Positions 16,725 through 25,150 of a DNA stretch of 64,000 nt are shown piece after piece. A program made the translations under genes and the position numbers. Origin of the DNA: Calditrichales bacterium MX18-03 (GTDB lineage Bacteria; Bacillota; Clostridia; Lutisporales; Lutisporaceae); NCBI GenBank assembly GCA_021083345.1, contig JAJGRE010000004.1, forward strand, positions 310,001 to 374,000, in the 5' to 3' direction. Below the pieces are notes generated by a model. It was not told where the DNA came from and did no database searches. It saw only the letters and a list, made by a program, of their open reading frames with translations. How positions within the stretch are numbered: the first letter of the stretch is position 1; every line of letters starts with the position of its first letter.

Positions 16725-17396
16725 TTACCTGACCACTGTCGCAGTTGCGCCCATACCGGTTACTCTGGACGTCAGCCGAAGCCAGGTTGCACAGTCTGCC
16801 ATACCGGTCTGAGGCAGGCCTTGATTGATCTGGTAGTCCAGAACGGCACGCCGGGTACCGGGCCCAAAGACACCGTCCAGTCCAGAACCGCTGAAGCCCA
16901 AGGCTGTCAATCCATCCTGCAGGATAAATACATAAACACCCTTGCTGCCCACACTTAGCTGGGGATATCCCCCTTCAGCACATGCAGGGGTTCCGCTCCG
17001 GTCGTCCACATGCACCCATCTTGGTTCCGGTTCCACGAAGTTCCACACGCCGGAGTCCACCGCATATCTGTATAACGGCTCCCTTTCAGCAGCAGTCAAA
17101 GTGTGTCCGATATCCAGAGCAACCCCGGCATAATGCTGCGATTGCGGTGAGTGACCGCCCTCCCAGATCCTTTTGAAGGCATACCCGATGAATATCGGCC
17201 TGCCCCATCCGCTTCTAAAAGCGTTCCAGGACTGCAGCATCCTTTTGTCGGTCCAGAGAATGTTGGAGCCTGAGCTGCCCCGGAATTCTCCCACCGTCAT
17301 GGTTCTGCCTGACACGTACGGCATGGCCTCCAGAAGCCCCTTATAGTATTTTTCAACCAGATTGGTATCAGGATTATAGACATATACAATCGCCAA
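16725..17396 (-). CDS. M15-like carboxypeptidase domain with C-terminal peptidoglycan-binding domain
   Basis: About 224 residues. The first 145 contain SQHYAGVALDIGH and WVHVDDR, which fit the HxxGxAxD and WxHxD zinc motifs of M15-type D-Ala-D-Ala carboxypeptidases. A PG_binding_1 domain follows (GVYVFILQDGLTALGF; GVFGPGTRRAVLDYQ). No signal peptide is evident, so release may depend on lysis or an unusual route. TTG at 17396 has GGAGG seven bases upstream; ATGs at 17402 and 17423 are alternatives with poor spacing. Role in cell-wall turnover or sporulation is inferred. Confidence 0.75.
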   Translation of the reverse strand: MAIVYVYNPDTNLVEKYYKGLLEAMPYVSGRTMTVGEFRGSSGSNILWTDKRMLQSWNAFRSGWGRPIFIGYAFKRIWEGGHSPQSQHYAGVALDIGHTLTAAEREPLYRYAVDSGVWNFVEPEPRWVHVDDRSGTPACAEGGYPQLSVGSKGVYVFILQDGLTALGFSGSGLDGVFGPGTRRAVLDYQINQGLPQTGMADCATWLRLTSRVTGMGATATVVR

Positions 17397-17497
17397 GTTC
17401 ATCCCTCCAGATAAAAAATGCATTCCTATTGGTCAGTATATGCAGTGACCTTTTAAATGTTCTATCTTCACCCTTCTGCAAGCGATACAAATAATAG

Positions 17498-17527
17498 TTG
17501 AATTTTCCAAAACGCCTATGCTATAAT
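17498..17527 (+). promoter_or_regulatory. Promoter of the riboswitch operon
   Basis: TTGAAT and TATAAT are separated by 18 bases, some 65 bases before the aptamer. The leader is thus about 340 bases long. Confidence 0.65.
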
Positions 17528-17557
17528 TGCTAATAATTTCATAGAAACGGATGAAGG

Positions 17558-17719
17558 CAGCGGGATATGTCAGTAAACCGCTGTTGGACGTACCTCTGGA
17601 GAGACTCATCAGAGCACCGAAGGGGAAAGTTATCGATAAGAAACTCTAAGTCTAAGGTATTTCTTACATGTCAAGAGTTTCTAATCGATCTACGAAGCTC
17701 TCAGGTAAAAGGACAGGGG
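17558..17719 (+). ncRNA. Singlet glycine riboswitch with upstream ghost-aptamer stem
   Basis: The aptamer covers about 17593-17719. Conserved core blocks are present in order: CTCTGGAGAG, GCACCGAAGGGGAAA and CTCTCAGGTAAAAGGACAG. P1 forms between CCTCTG (17593) and CAGGGG (17719). An A/U-rich P3 extension is closed by ATCGAT repeats at both ends. Directly upstream, CAGCGG and CCGCTG (17558-17583) form a short hairpin like the ghost aptamer of singlet glycine riboswitches. A terminator follows. The controlled genes are the ACT and UPF0210 genes, not gcv. ON or OFF behaviour cannot be decided by eye. Confidence 0.88.
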
Positions 17720-17763
17720 ATTTTATTTATTGTGATTGGAATTTCACTTTTAAAATCCATTTT

Positions 17764-17803
17764 CAGAGGCTGAATGCTGTTAATTCGGCCTCTGTATTTT
17801 TTT
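17764..17803 (+). terminator. Riboswitch expression-platform terminator
   Basis: CAGAGGC...GCCTCTG with an inner GAAT/ATTC pairing gives an 11-bp stem (one G-T) followed by TATTTTTTT. An alternative pairing of GGATTTTA (just after P1, sharing its 3' strand) with TAAAATCC (about 17752-17759) could link ligand binding to terminator formation. Confidence 0.8.
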
Positions 17804-17872
17804 GGAGCCCGTTGCAGGGCTCATGTCCTTCGTGCTCAGACCCAGGAACCGAATAAAAAGGAGTGAAGGAAA

Positions 17873-18142
17873 ATGAGAGCATTTGTAACAGTCATCGGCG
17901 GCGACAAGGTGGGCATTATTTACGGTGTAACATCCGTATTCAAGGAAACCAACGTCAACGTCCTAGACATGAACCAGACCATCATGGGCGGCGTTTTTAC
18001 CATGATGGTCCTGGTGGATCTGGAAAAAATGAACACCGACTTCCAAGGCCTGAAAAGCAGGCTGGAGGAGGCCGGAAAGCAGCTGGCAGTATCCATCCGG
18101 ATCCAACGGGAAGATATATTCAATTCCATGCATCAGATATAA
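17873..18142 (+). CDS. ACT-domain protein (UPF0237 family)
   Basis: 89 residues forming one ACT domain: the N-terminal strand RAFVTVIGGDKVGIIYGV is followed by a helix and the segment NVNVLDMNQTIMGGVFTM. ACT domains typically bind amino acids; here glycine is the natural suspect because of the upstream glycine riboswitch. The start has AAGGAGTGAAGG upstream. The UPF0210 gene begins 15 bases after its stop, and the pair is often found together in Firmicutes. Molecular function is not established. Confidence 0.9.
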   Translation: MRAFVTVIGGDKVGIIYGVTSVFKETNVNVLDMNQTIMGGVFTMMVLVDLEKMNTDFQGLKSRLEEAGKQLAVSIRIQREDIFNSMHQI

Positions 18143-18157
18143 CGGAGGTTGCGGCAT

Positions 18158-19516
18158 ATGATCAATTTGCAGAATATCATGGAAACCATCAACATGATCG
18201 AAAAGGAAAAACTGGATATACGGACCATCACCATGGGCATCTCCCTGCTGGACTGCTGTGACAGCGACGGCGCAGCAGCCAGAAGAAAGATATACGATAA
18301 AATCACACAGCGGGCCGAGAAGCTTGTGAAGGTAGGCCAGGATATCGAAACGGAATTCGGCATTCCTATCATCAATAAACGCGTCTCGGTCACGCCCATT
18401 GCGATGGTGGCACAAGCTTGCAGCGAGCAGAGCTATATGGCCTTCGCCGAGACGCTGGACAAAGCTGCGGACACAGTGGGCATCAACTTTATCGGGGGCT
18501 TTTCGGCCCTGGTTCAGAAGGGCTGCACCAAAGGCGACCGGATCCTGCTGGATTCCATACCGGAGGCCCTGGCTGCCACAAAGAATGTCTGCGCCTCCGT
18601 CAATGTGGCGTGCACCAAATCCGGCATTAACATGGATGCCGTCCGGCATATGGGTGAGATCATCAAGAAAACGGCATGGCTCACCCGGGAAAAGGAAAGC
18701 ATCGGCTGCGCAAAGCTGGTGGTCTTTGCCAACGCCGTGGAGGACAACCCCTTCATGGCAGGGGCCTTCCACGGTGCGGGAGAAGCCGAATGCGTCATCA
18801 ATGTGGGCGTCAGCGGCCCCGGTGTGGTAAAGGCCGCCCTGGAAAGCTTGAAGGGGGAGAGCTTTGATGTGGTCGCCGAGACCATCAAGCGCACCGCCTT
18901 CAAGATCACAAGGGTGGGGCAGCTGATCGCCCACGAGGCCTCTGCCCGACTGGGCGTGCCCTTCGGCATCGTGGACCTGTCCCTGGCGCCGACACCGGCA
19001 GTGGGGGACAGCGTGGCCCGCATCCTGGAGGAGATGGGCCTTGAGGTCTGCGGCTGCCACGGTACCACTGCGGCGCTGGCGCTCTTGAACGATGCCGTCA
19101 AGAAGGGCGGCGTCATGGCCTCCTGCCATGTGGGTGGCCTCAGCGGCGCCTTCATTCCCGTCAGTGAAGACGAGGGAATGATCGAGGCCGTGGGCTGTGG
19201 CGCCCTGAGCCTGGATAAGCTGGAGGCCATGACTTGCGTCTGCTCTGTTGGCCTCGACATGGTGGCCGTTCCCGGCGACACCTCTTCCGCCACACTGTCT
19301 GCCATCATTGCCGACGAGGCTGCTATCGGTGTCATCAACAACAAGACTACCGGCGTCCGCATCATTCCTGTGTACGGCAAGACAGTTGGCCAGCAGGCCG
19401 AATTCGGCGGCCTCCTGGGCAGAGCACCCATCATGCCGGTAAACAGGTATTCCAGCGAGGCCTTCATTAACCGTGGCGGCAGGATCCCCGCGCCCATCCA
19501 CAGCTTTAAAAACTAA
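18158..19516 (+). CDS. UPF0210 / PFL-family protein (DUF711)
   Basis: About 452 residues. The ATG at 18158 has GGAGG nine bases upstream. Landmarks: [15 protein letters not shown] near the start, [27 protein letters not shown] and [14 protein letters not shown]. The family has a pyruvate-formate-lyase/ribonucleotide-reductase-like fold by annotation, but no glycyl-radical motif is visible and no reaction is known to me. G+C is clearly higher than in neighbouring genes, which creates long antisense ORFs. Expression is predicted to depend on glycine through the leader. Confidence 0.92.
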   Translation: MINLQNIMETINMIEKEKLDIRTITMGISLLDCCDSDGAAARRKIYDKITQRAEKLVKVGQDIETEFGIPIINKRVSVTPIAMVAQACSEQSYMAFAETLDKAADTVGINFIGGFSALVQKGCTKGDRILLDSIPEALAATKNVCASVNVACTKSGINMDAVRHMGEIIKKTAWLTREKESIGCAKLVVFANAVEDNPFMAGAFHGAGEAECVINVGVSGPGVVKAALESLKGESFDVVAETIKRTAFKITRVGQLIAHEASARLGVPFGIVDLSLAPTPAVGDSVARILEEMGLEVCGCHGTTAALALLNDAVKKGGVMASCHVGGLSGAFIPVSEDEGMIEAVGCGALSLDKLEAMTCVCSVGLDMVAVPGDTSSATLSAIIADEAAIGVINNKTTGVRIIPVYGKTVGQQAEFGGLLGRAPIMPVNRYSSEAFINRGGRIPAPIHSFKN

Positions 19517-19536
19517 AATAGGGAGGCGGTTGGGAT

Positions 19537-20454
19537 TTACGGCGTTCCGCTCTCTTCCGTCTCGAAGCCCCTTTCACAATACGCCAATACCATCTCCATA
19601 AACACCCTTTGTGCCGGTGATATCCATTTGCTTTTGTGGGAAAGCAGCTGTACAGACAAAGACAAGCCCGCTCCGTCGCATTGAATTTGCATTAACCTTT
19701 TTTCATTCAGCCAGCTCTGCGTGCTGACCAGAGGCATCAGGCTGATACCCAGCCCGCTTGCCACACATTGCTTGATGGCTTCCATGCTTGAAAGCTCAAG
19801 TGTGTGGCCGGGGCTTATAGCCTGCTGCTTCAGATAGTTCTCGAAGACCAATCGTAAGGAGCAATGGTCTTCAGTGAAGATGATGCACTGCCTCCCAATT
19901 CTCTCGCTTTGCTGGCTGCTTATGCTCTCTATGCTGCAATCAGGGCCTCCTATGAAGACGATGGGCTCCTCCCAGCTCACATGAACCGCCAAATCCGGGT
20001 CCTTAACAGGGGGCTCCAATACAAATGCCATATCCAGCTCTCCCAGGTGCAGCATTTCACGCATTTTTGCGCAGTTATTATTGATCAGGCTCAGCTTCAC
20101 ATCGGGACAGCGTTTGGTGTAAGCAGCCAGAAGCGGTCCAAGCCGGTACACCGTCAGCGTTTCTGAAGCACCGATGTGCAGTTTTCCCCTTATCGCCTGC
20201 CGCTCAAGCGGGATGCATCTGATTTTTTCGAAAGCCTCCAGGATTTCCACAGCATGAGGATATAAAGCCCTACCGATATCCGTCAATACCGTTCTCCTTC
20301 CCAGCCTGTCAAATACAGGCCCTCCCAGCTCCTCCTCCAGCATCTGGATATGGGCGGTTATGGTGGACTGGGCATACTTCAGCTGCGCTGCAGCCATTGT
20401 AAAGCTTCCCGTCTCCACGACGGTTCTAAAGGTCTGGAGCTGTCGGACTTCCAT
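19537..20454 (-). CDS. LysR-family transcriptional regulator
   Basis: 305 residues. N-terminal winged helix-turn-helix (about 1-60: FTMAAAQLKYAQSTITAHIQ), then a linker helix and a periplasmic-binding-protein-like effector domain (about 90-295). It ends 20 bases from the convergent UPF0210 gene and is divergent from the DJ-1/MBL pair, whose promoter region lies between them; LysR proteins commonly control the divergent gene, so that pair is the likely target. Effector unknown. Confidence 0.92.
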   Translation of the reverse strand: MEVRQLQTFRTVVETGSFTMAAAQLKYAQSTITAHIQMLEEELGGPVFDRLGRRTVLTDIGRALYPHAVEILEAFEKIRCIPLERQAIRGKLHIGASETLTVYRLGPLLAAYTKRCPDVKLSLINNNCAKMREMLHLGELDMAFVLEPPVKDPDLAVHVSWEEPIVFIGGPDCSIESISSQQSERIGRQCIIFTEDHCSLRLVFENYLKQQAISPGHTLELSSMEAIKQCVASGLGISLMPLVSTQSWLNEKRLMQIQCDGAGLSLSVQLLSHKSKWISPAQRVFMEMVLAYCERGFETEESGTP

Positions 20455-20518
20455 GCTTTTCTTCCCCCTTCGCCTTTTGGTATCATTATTTTCGAAGTTG
20501 CGCTTCGTTTATTTCAAT

Positions 20519-20547
20519 TTTACCGAAACATACATCTGTTATATAAT
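20519..20547 (+). promoter_or_regulatory. Promoter of the DJ-1/MBL pair
   Basis: TTTACC and TATAAT are separated by 17 bases. It lies in the divergent gap with the LysR gene, so it may overlap the LysR binding site. Confidence 0.5.
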
Positions 20548-20630
20548 TTTATTATAAGAAATATCTGCTGTCTATAAAAATGCGTTATGGGGACAGGGAA
20601 GACTCATGCAAAATAGAAAGGACTGATCCT

Positions 20631-21221
20631 ATGAAAAAAGTATGTCTGCTGTTGGCTAACGGCTTTGAAGCCATAGAAGCCAGTGTTTTTACCGATGTCA
20701 TCGGTTGGAACCGGCTGGAGGGCGACGGCACCACGAATTTGGTTACTGTAGGCGTCCGGGATCTGCTGAAATGCGCCTTTAACTTTACTGTTATCCCGGA
20801 AATGCTTATCAGTCAGGTCGATGTGGATGAATTCGATGCGCTTGCCATTCCCGGTGGCTGTGAAGAAGCCGGGTTCTATGAAGATGCTTACTGTGACACT
20901 GTTCTGGACCTGATCCGGGCTTTTGATGCTAAAAATAAAATCATCGCCTCGGTCTGTGTCGGCGCGCTGCCTGTCGCCAGGAGCGGCATTCTGAACGGAC
21001 GGAAAGCCACAACCTACAACCTTAGCGGCGGAAGAAGACAGAAGCAGCTGGCGGCAATGGGGGCAGTGGTCATCCCGGATCAGCCTGTGGTGGTGGACGG
21101 GAACATCATAACCTCCTATAACCCTTCCACAGCCTTTGAGGTGGCCTTCAAACTTCTGGAGCTGCTGACCTCTGAGGAAAACTGCCATCATGTCAGAAAA
21201 CTGATGGGTTTTGTAAAATAA
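20631..21221 (+). CDS. DJ-1/PfpI-family protein
   Basis: About 196 residues of the class-I glutaminase-like fold. The nucleophile-elbow Cys is in ASVCVGALP (about residue 104) and the usual acidic partner in LANGFEAIEA. Family members act as deglycases, proteases, chaperones or isonitrile hydratases; the sequence does not decide. I chose the ATG at 20631 (AAAGGA upstream) over the upstream 20580 codon because the conserved core starts with MKKVCLLLANGFE. The MBL gene starts 18 bases after its stop. Confidence 0.85.
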   Translation: MKKVCLLLANGFEAIEASVFTDVIGWNRLEGDGTTNLVTVGVRDLLKCAFNFTVIPEMLISQVDVDEFDALAIPGGCEEAGFYEDAYCDTVLDLIRAFDAKNKIIASVCVGALPVARSGILNGRKATTYNLSGGRRQKQLAAMGAVVIPDQPVVVDGNIITSYNPSTAFEVAFKLLELLTSEENCHHVRKLMGFVK

Positions 21222-21239
21222 ATGAGGGGAGGCTATCCC

Positions 21240-21992
21240 ATGAAGCTGCAATTGATCAGAAGCGCCACGCTTCTCATGACCTACGGCGGCCACAGCTTTG
21301 TCATTGACCCTTACTTTGCCGACAAGCTCACCAGGCCATCCTATGCGGGCAAATCAAAGAATCCGCTGGTGGAGCTGCCTATGACAGCGGAGGAAATACT
21401 GACCGGTATTGAAATGGTGCTGGTATCCCATTTCCACTCCGATCATTTTGACCCGGCTGCACAAGCCATTATTCCAAAGGATATGCTGCTCTTGAGCCAA
21501 CCGGAGGATGAGGCTAAAATCCGGTCCACCGGTTTCACCAATGTCATTCCAATAGAAGAAGCCTATGATTGGAACGGAGTCCGCATCCGCCGGGTACTGG
21601 GCGAACACGGCTCCGGCAAGGTCCTTGAGGACATGGGAACTTCCTCCGGTTTTGTTTTTGAAGCGGTGGGTGAACCAAGGCTTTATTGGTGCGGCGATAC
21701 CATTTTATGTGAAACTGTAAGTCAAACCGTCAAAGAGATGAACCCGGATGTCATTGTGACGCACTCCTGCGGTGCGGTCTGGGGAGATCAGGTAAAAATT
21801 CTGATGGATGATGTTCAGACGACTGAACTCTGCAAGCAAGCTCCAAAGGCGGTTGTCGTCGCAACACATATGGAGGCTGTCGACCATGCCACCGTAACAA
21901 GAGCTGCTCTGCGGGAATATGCAAAATCCCATGGTGTTCCGGAAGCACAGCTTTTGATCCCCCAAGACGGCGAAACGCTCTGCTTTACTTGA
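21240..21992 (+). CDS. Metal-dependent hydrolase, MBL fold (UlaG-like)
   Basis: 250 residues. ATG at 21240 with GGGGAGG seven bases upstream. An MBL metal site is visible: SHFHSDHFD, then WCGDTIL, and a late ATHMEAVDH histidine. The N-terminus (MKLQLIRSATLLMTYGGHSF) is typical of the YtnP/UlaG-like group without a large C-terminal domain. Probably co-transcribed with the DJ-1 gene. Substrate unknown. Confidence 0.85.
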   Translation: MKLQLIRSATLLMTYGGHSFVIDPYFADKLTRPSYAGKSKNPLVELPMTAEEILTGIEMVLVSHFHSDHFDPAAQAIIPKDMLLLSQPEDEAKIRSTGFTNVIPIEEAYDWNGVRIRRVLGEHGSGKVLEDMGTSSGFVFEAVGEPRLYWCGDTILCETVSQTVKEMNPDVIVTHSCGAVWGDQVKILMDDVQTTELCKQAPKAVVVATHMEAVDHATVTRAALREYAKSHGVPEAQLLIPQDGETLCFT

Positions 21993-22124
21993 TTTCCATT
22001 TAAATTTTACAATAAAATTGTTCCTGTCCCTGTGTTATTGTGATATAATCTTCAAGGACTCTATGAAGCGACTTAACAGGACATAACCTGTATAACAATA
22101 ACACATAGAAGGATGGTATACGTT

Positions 22125-23741
22125 TTGATCAGTACAACCAACGTCAGCCTCAGATACGGCGGACGCAAATTATTCGATGATGTCAACATCAAATTCACAC
22201 CCGGCAATTGCTATGGCCTCATCGGGGCCAACGGCGCCGGAAAATCGACTTTTCTAAAAATACTTTCAGGAGAAATCGAGCCCAATACCGGCGATGTCAG
22301 CATCACACCCGGTGAGCGCCTGACGGTCCTGAAGCAGGACCATTTCCAGTTCGATGAATCCGAAGTGCTGGAAACCGTCATCATGGGCCATGCCCAGCTT
22401 TATTCCATCATGAAGGAAAAGGATGCGCTTTATGCCAAGCCTGATTTTACCAATGAAGACGGCATCCGCGCTTCCGAGCTGGAAGGTGTTTTTGCCGAGT
22501 TGAACGGCTGGGAAGCGGAATCCGAAGCAGCGACGCTGCTCACCGGCTTGGGCATTATGGAAGAGCTTCACCACAAGAAGATGAAGGAGCTGAATGGTGC
22601 CGATAAGGTCAAGATCCTGCTGGCCCAGGCGCTCTTCGGACATCCCGACATCCTGCTCCTTGACGAGCCTACCAACCACTTGGATATCAAGTCCATCAGC
22701 TGGCTCGAGAACTTTCTGCTGGACTTCGAAAGCACCGTTATCGTGGTATCCCATGACCGTCATTTCCTCAACAAGGTCTGTACTCATATGGCGGATATCG
22801 ATTTCGGTAAAATCAAGATTTATGCAGGCAACTATGATTTCTGGTACCAGTCCAGCCAGCTGGCGCTTCAAATCATGAGGGACAAGAATAAGAAGATGGA
22901 CGAAAAGATCAAGGACCTGCAGGAGTTTGTCGCGCGATTCAGTGCCAACGCCTCCAAATCCAAGCAGGCTACCTCCAGAAAGAAGCTTCTGGATAAGCTG
23001 ACACTGGAAGACATCCCGGTGTCATCCAGAAAGTATCCCTTTGTCGGCTTCAAGCCGGACAGGGAAGCCGGAAACGAGCTTCTGACTGTGGAGAACCTTT
23101 GCAAGACCATTGACGGTCAAAAGATTCTGGACAACGTCAGCTTCCGGGTGAACAAAGGCGACAAAATTGCTTTGGTAGGACCGGACGGTATCGCAAAAAC
23201 AACGCTTTTCAAAATATTGATGGGTGAAATGGAAGCGGACAGCGGCTGGTACAAATGGGGTGTCACCACTTCCCAGTCCTACTTTCCCAAGGATAATTCA
23301 GCCTACTTTGATGATGTGGAGCTGAATCTGGTGGATTGGCTGCGCCAATACTCCACCGACCAGTACGAGACCTTCATACGGGGCTTCCTGGGCAGGATGC
23401 TTTTCTCGGGTGAAGAGGCGCTGAAGCAGGCCAAGGTGCTGTCAGGGGGCGAAAGGGTCCGCTGTATGCTGTCCCGCATGATGCTCTCCGGTGCCAATGT
23501 CCTTCTGCTGGATGAACCTACCAACCACTTGGACCTGGAGTCCATAACGGCGGTCAATGAAGGCTTGATCAACTTCACGGGAACCATCCTTTTTGTTTCC
23601 CATGACCACCAGTTCATCGATACCATTGCCAACAGGATCATGGAGATCACACCGAAGGGACTCATCGACAGGCAAATGACCTTCGATGAATACCTGGAGA
23701 ATGAAGATATACAGAAGCAACTGGAAAGCATGTATGAGTAA
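22125..23741 (+). CDS. ABC-F family ATPase (YkpA/YbiT-like) with one degenerate ATP site
   Basis: About 538 residues: two ATPase domains joined by a charged linker, no membrane helices. ABC-F proteins act on the ribosome. NBD1 has Walker A GANGAGKST and Walker B LLLDEPTNHLD, but its signature reads LNGAD instead of LSGGE. NBD2 has signature LSGGE and a normal Walker B, but its Walker A reads GPDGIAKTT, with Ala for the conserved Gly. Because NBD1 signature and NBD2 Walker A face the same nucleotide, one composite site is altered and the other intact. TTG at 22125 gives the usual MISTTNVSLRYG start; ATG at 22113 is an alternative. Confidence 0.92.
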   Translation: MISTTNVSLRYGGRKLFDDVNIKFTPGNCYGLIGANGAGKSTFLKILSGEIEPNTGDVSITPGERLTVLKQDHFQFDESEVLETVIMGHAQLYSIMKEKDALYAKPDFTNEDGIRASELEGVFAELNGWEAESEAATLLTGLGIMEELHHKKMKELNGADKVKILLAQALFGHPDILLLDEPTNHLDIKSISWLENFLLDFESTVIVVSHDRHFLNKVCTHMADIDFGKIKIYAGNYDFWYQSSQLALQIMRDKNKKMDEKIKDLQEFVARFSANASKSKQATSRKKLLDKLTLEDIPVSSRKYPFVGFKPDREAGNELLTVENLCKTIDGQKILDNVSFRVNKGDKIALVGPDGIAKTTLFKILMGEMEADSGWYKWGVTTSQSYFPKDNSAYFDDVELNLVDWLRQYSTDQYETFIRGFLGRMLFSGEEALKQAKVLSGGERVRCMLSRMMLSGANVLLLDEPTNHLDLESITAVNEGLINFTGTILFVSHDHQFIDTIANRIMEITPKGLIDRQMTFDEYLENEDIQKQLESMYE

Positions 23742-23777
23742 AAAAAGGCATCCGCCCTATTTGGGGGATGCCTTTTT
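23742..23777. terminator. Bidirectional terminator between convergent genes
   Basis: AAAAAGGCATCC and GGATGCCTTTTT form a 12-bp stem, with A and T runs giving a terminator on both strands. It serves the ABC-F gene and includes the last codons of the convergent helicase gene. Confidence 0.9.
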
Positions 23778-24980
23778 AATGCGCTTCGCAACCGTTTTTT
23801 TGCCGGGCTGCGGTCTCTTGTACTGCAGCGGCCTGCCCTTGCCCGGGTCTACGACTGCGCCCTTATATACCTCTTTTTTCTCTATGGTTATACTGAAGTC
23901 CTTTTCATATTTCTTGATCAGTGCCGTTTCCTTTTCAGTTACGATGGAAAGGGCGATACCGGATTTCCCCATTCTGCCGGTCCGGCCTACCCGGTGCAGA
24001 TAGCCCTTGGAATCCTCCGGGAGATCCAGATTGAAAATATGGGTCACATCCTGGATATCCAACCCTCTGGCCGCGATATCCGAGGCTACCAGTATCTGTA
24101 TGTCTCCGCTTCGGAGTCCTTCCAAAGCCTTTTTTCGCTCTTCCTTCTCCGCGCCGCCAAAAATCCCATAGGCTTTGATGTGGTGAAACTGCAGCTTTGA
24201 CGCAGCCAGCTGAGTCTCCTCGCTTTTGTTGATAAAGACGATGGCCTTATACGGATTCACTGCTGCGATCAGCTTTCTCAGCACCTCTATTTTGTCCCGC
24301 TGCTCCGCAACGGTATAGTAATGCTGTATATTAGGACTGATCATGGTCTTATCCTCTACCCGGATGACCTGGGGCTCCTTCATCAGATCCTTTGCCGTAT
24401 TCATGGCTTTTTCGCTGACGGTTGCCGAGAATACCAGAAGCTGCCGGTCCCGCAGCGTTGTTTTGATGACAGCCTTTACATTCTCGATGTTCTTTTCATC
24501 CAGCAGACGGTCCCCCTCATCAATGACAATGGTCTTGATGGTATGGGCGCTGATTTTTTTCTTTTTGATCAGCTCAAGTATCCTGCCTGTGGAGCCCACA
24601 ATGATGTGGGGCTTCTCTCTGAGCTTTTCAATTTGTCTGGTGACGTTGACTTCTCCGATAATGCCCAGGGAAGTGATACCTGTCTCCGAATTCTGCGACA
24701 GCAGCTTGATCTGCTTGTCAATCTGCATGGCCAACTCATGGGTAGGTGCCAGAACGATGGCCTGCATTTCCCGCTTGCTTTGGTCGAGCCTCTGGAAAAT
24801 GGGCAGCAGGTAGGCCAGGGTCTTTCCGCTCCCCGTCTGGGATTGGGCGATGACGTCCCTGTTCTGCAGCACCCAGGGAATAGCCTCGGACTGGATGTCC
24901 GTGGGCTCCGTAATACCCTGCTTCTTCAGTCCCTCTATCAGGTTTGCATTTAGATTGAGATTTTCAAATGTATTTGTCAT
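23757..24980 (-). CDS. DEAD-box-type RNA helicase with DEGD motif II
   Basis: 407 residues. Motifs in order: Q motif region TDIQSEAIPWVLQ, motif I SQTGSGKT, Ia APTHELA, GSTGRI, motif II VIDEGDRLL, motif III FSATV, IV IVFINKS, V VASDIAARGLDI and VI HRVGRTGRMG. Motif II is DEGD rather than DEAD. A short basic tail follows. The ATG at 24980 has AAGGGG upstream; the open frame to 25058 lacks a start with a ribosome site. Role in RNA remodelling or ribosome assembly is inferred from the family. Confidence 0.9.
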   Translation of the reverse strand: MTNTFENLNLNANLIEGLKKQGITEPTDIQSEAIPWVLQNRDVIAQSQTGSGKTLAYLLPIFQRLDQSKREMQAIVLAPTHELAMQIDKQIKLLSQNSETGITSLGIIGEVNVTRQIEKLREKPHIIVGSTGRILELIKKKKISAHTIKTIVIDEGDRLLDEKNIENVKAVIKTTLRDRQLLVFSATVSEKAMNTAKDLMKEPQVIRVEDKTMISPNIQHYYTVAEQRDKIEVLRKLIAAVNPYKAIVFINKSEETQLAASKLQFHHIKAYGIFGGAEKEERKKALEGLRSGDIQILVASDIAARGLDIQDVTHIFNLDLPEDSKGYLHRVGRTGRMGKSGIALSIVTEKETALIKKYEKDFSITIEKKEVYKGAVVDPGKGRPLQYKRPQPGKKTVAKRIKKASPK

Positions 24981-25150
24981 ATATATCCCCTTGTATCTTA
25001 TTTGGTTATTTTGCCTTAATGTTATTATTATTTTACACTTTGAGGGACTATTAACCAAGCATTTTATTTCTGACGGGTGATACGATTCCCCGTTTCATCG
25101 ATAAATGATGATATAATAAAATTACATCAATCTTCAAGGAGGATATTACC

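Noticed and set aside
17567-17773. Open frame through the glycine riboswitch
   Set aside because: It covers the conserved aptamer blocks, has no ribosome site and no protein-like features.
17963-19501. Long open frames antisense to the UPF0210 gene (also 18514-19497)
   Set aside because: They arise from the high G+C of the sense gene, have no ribosome sites and show no family resemblance; the sense protein is a clear UPF0210 member.
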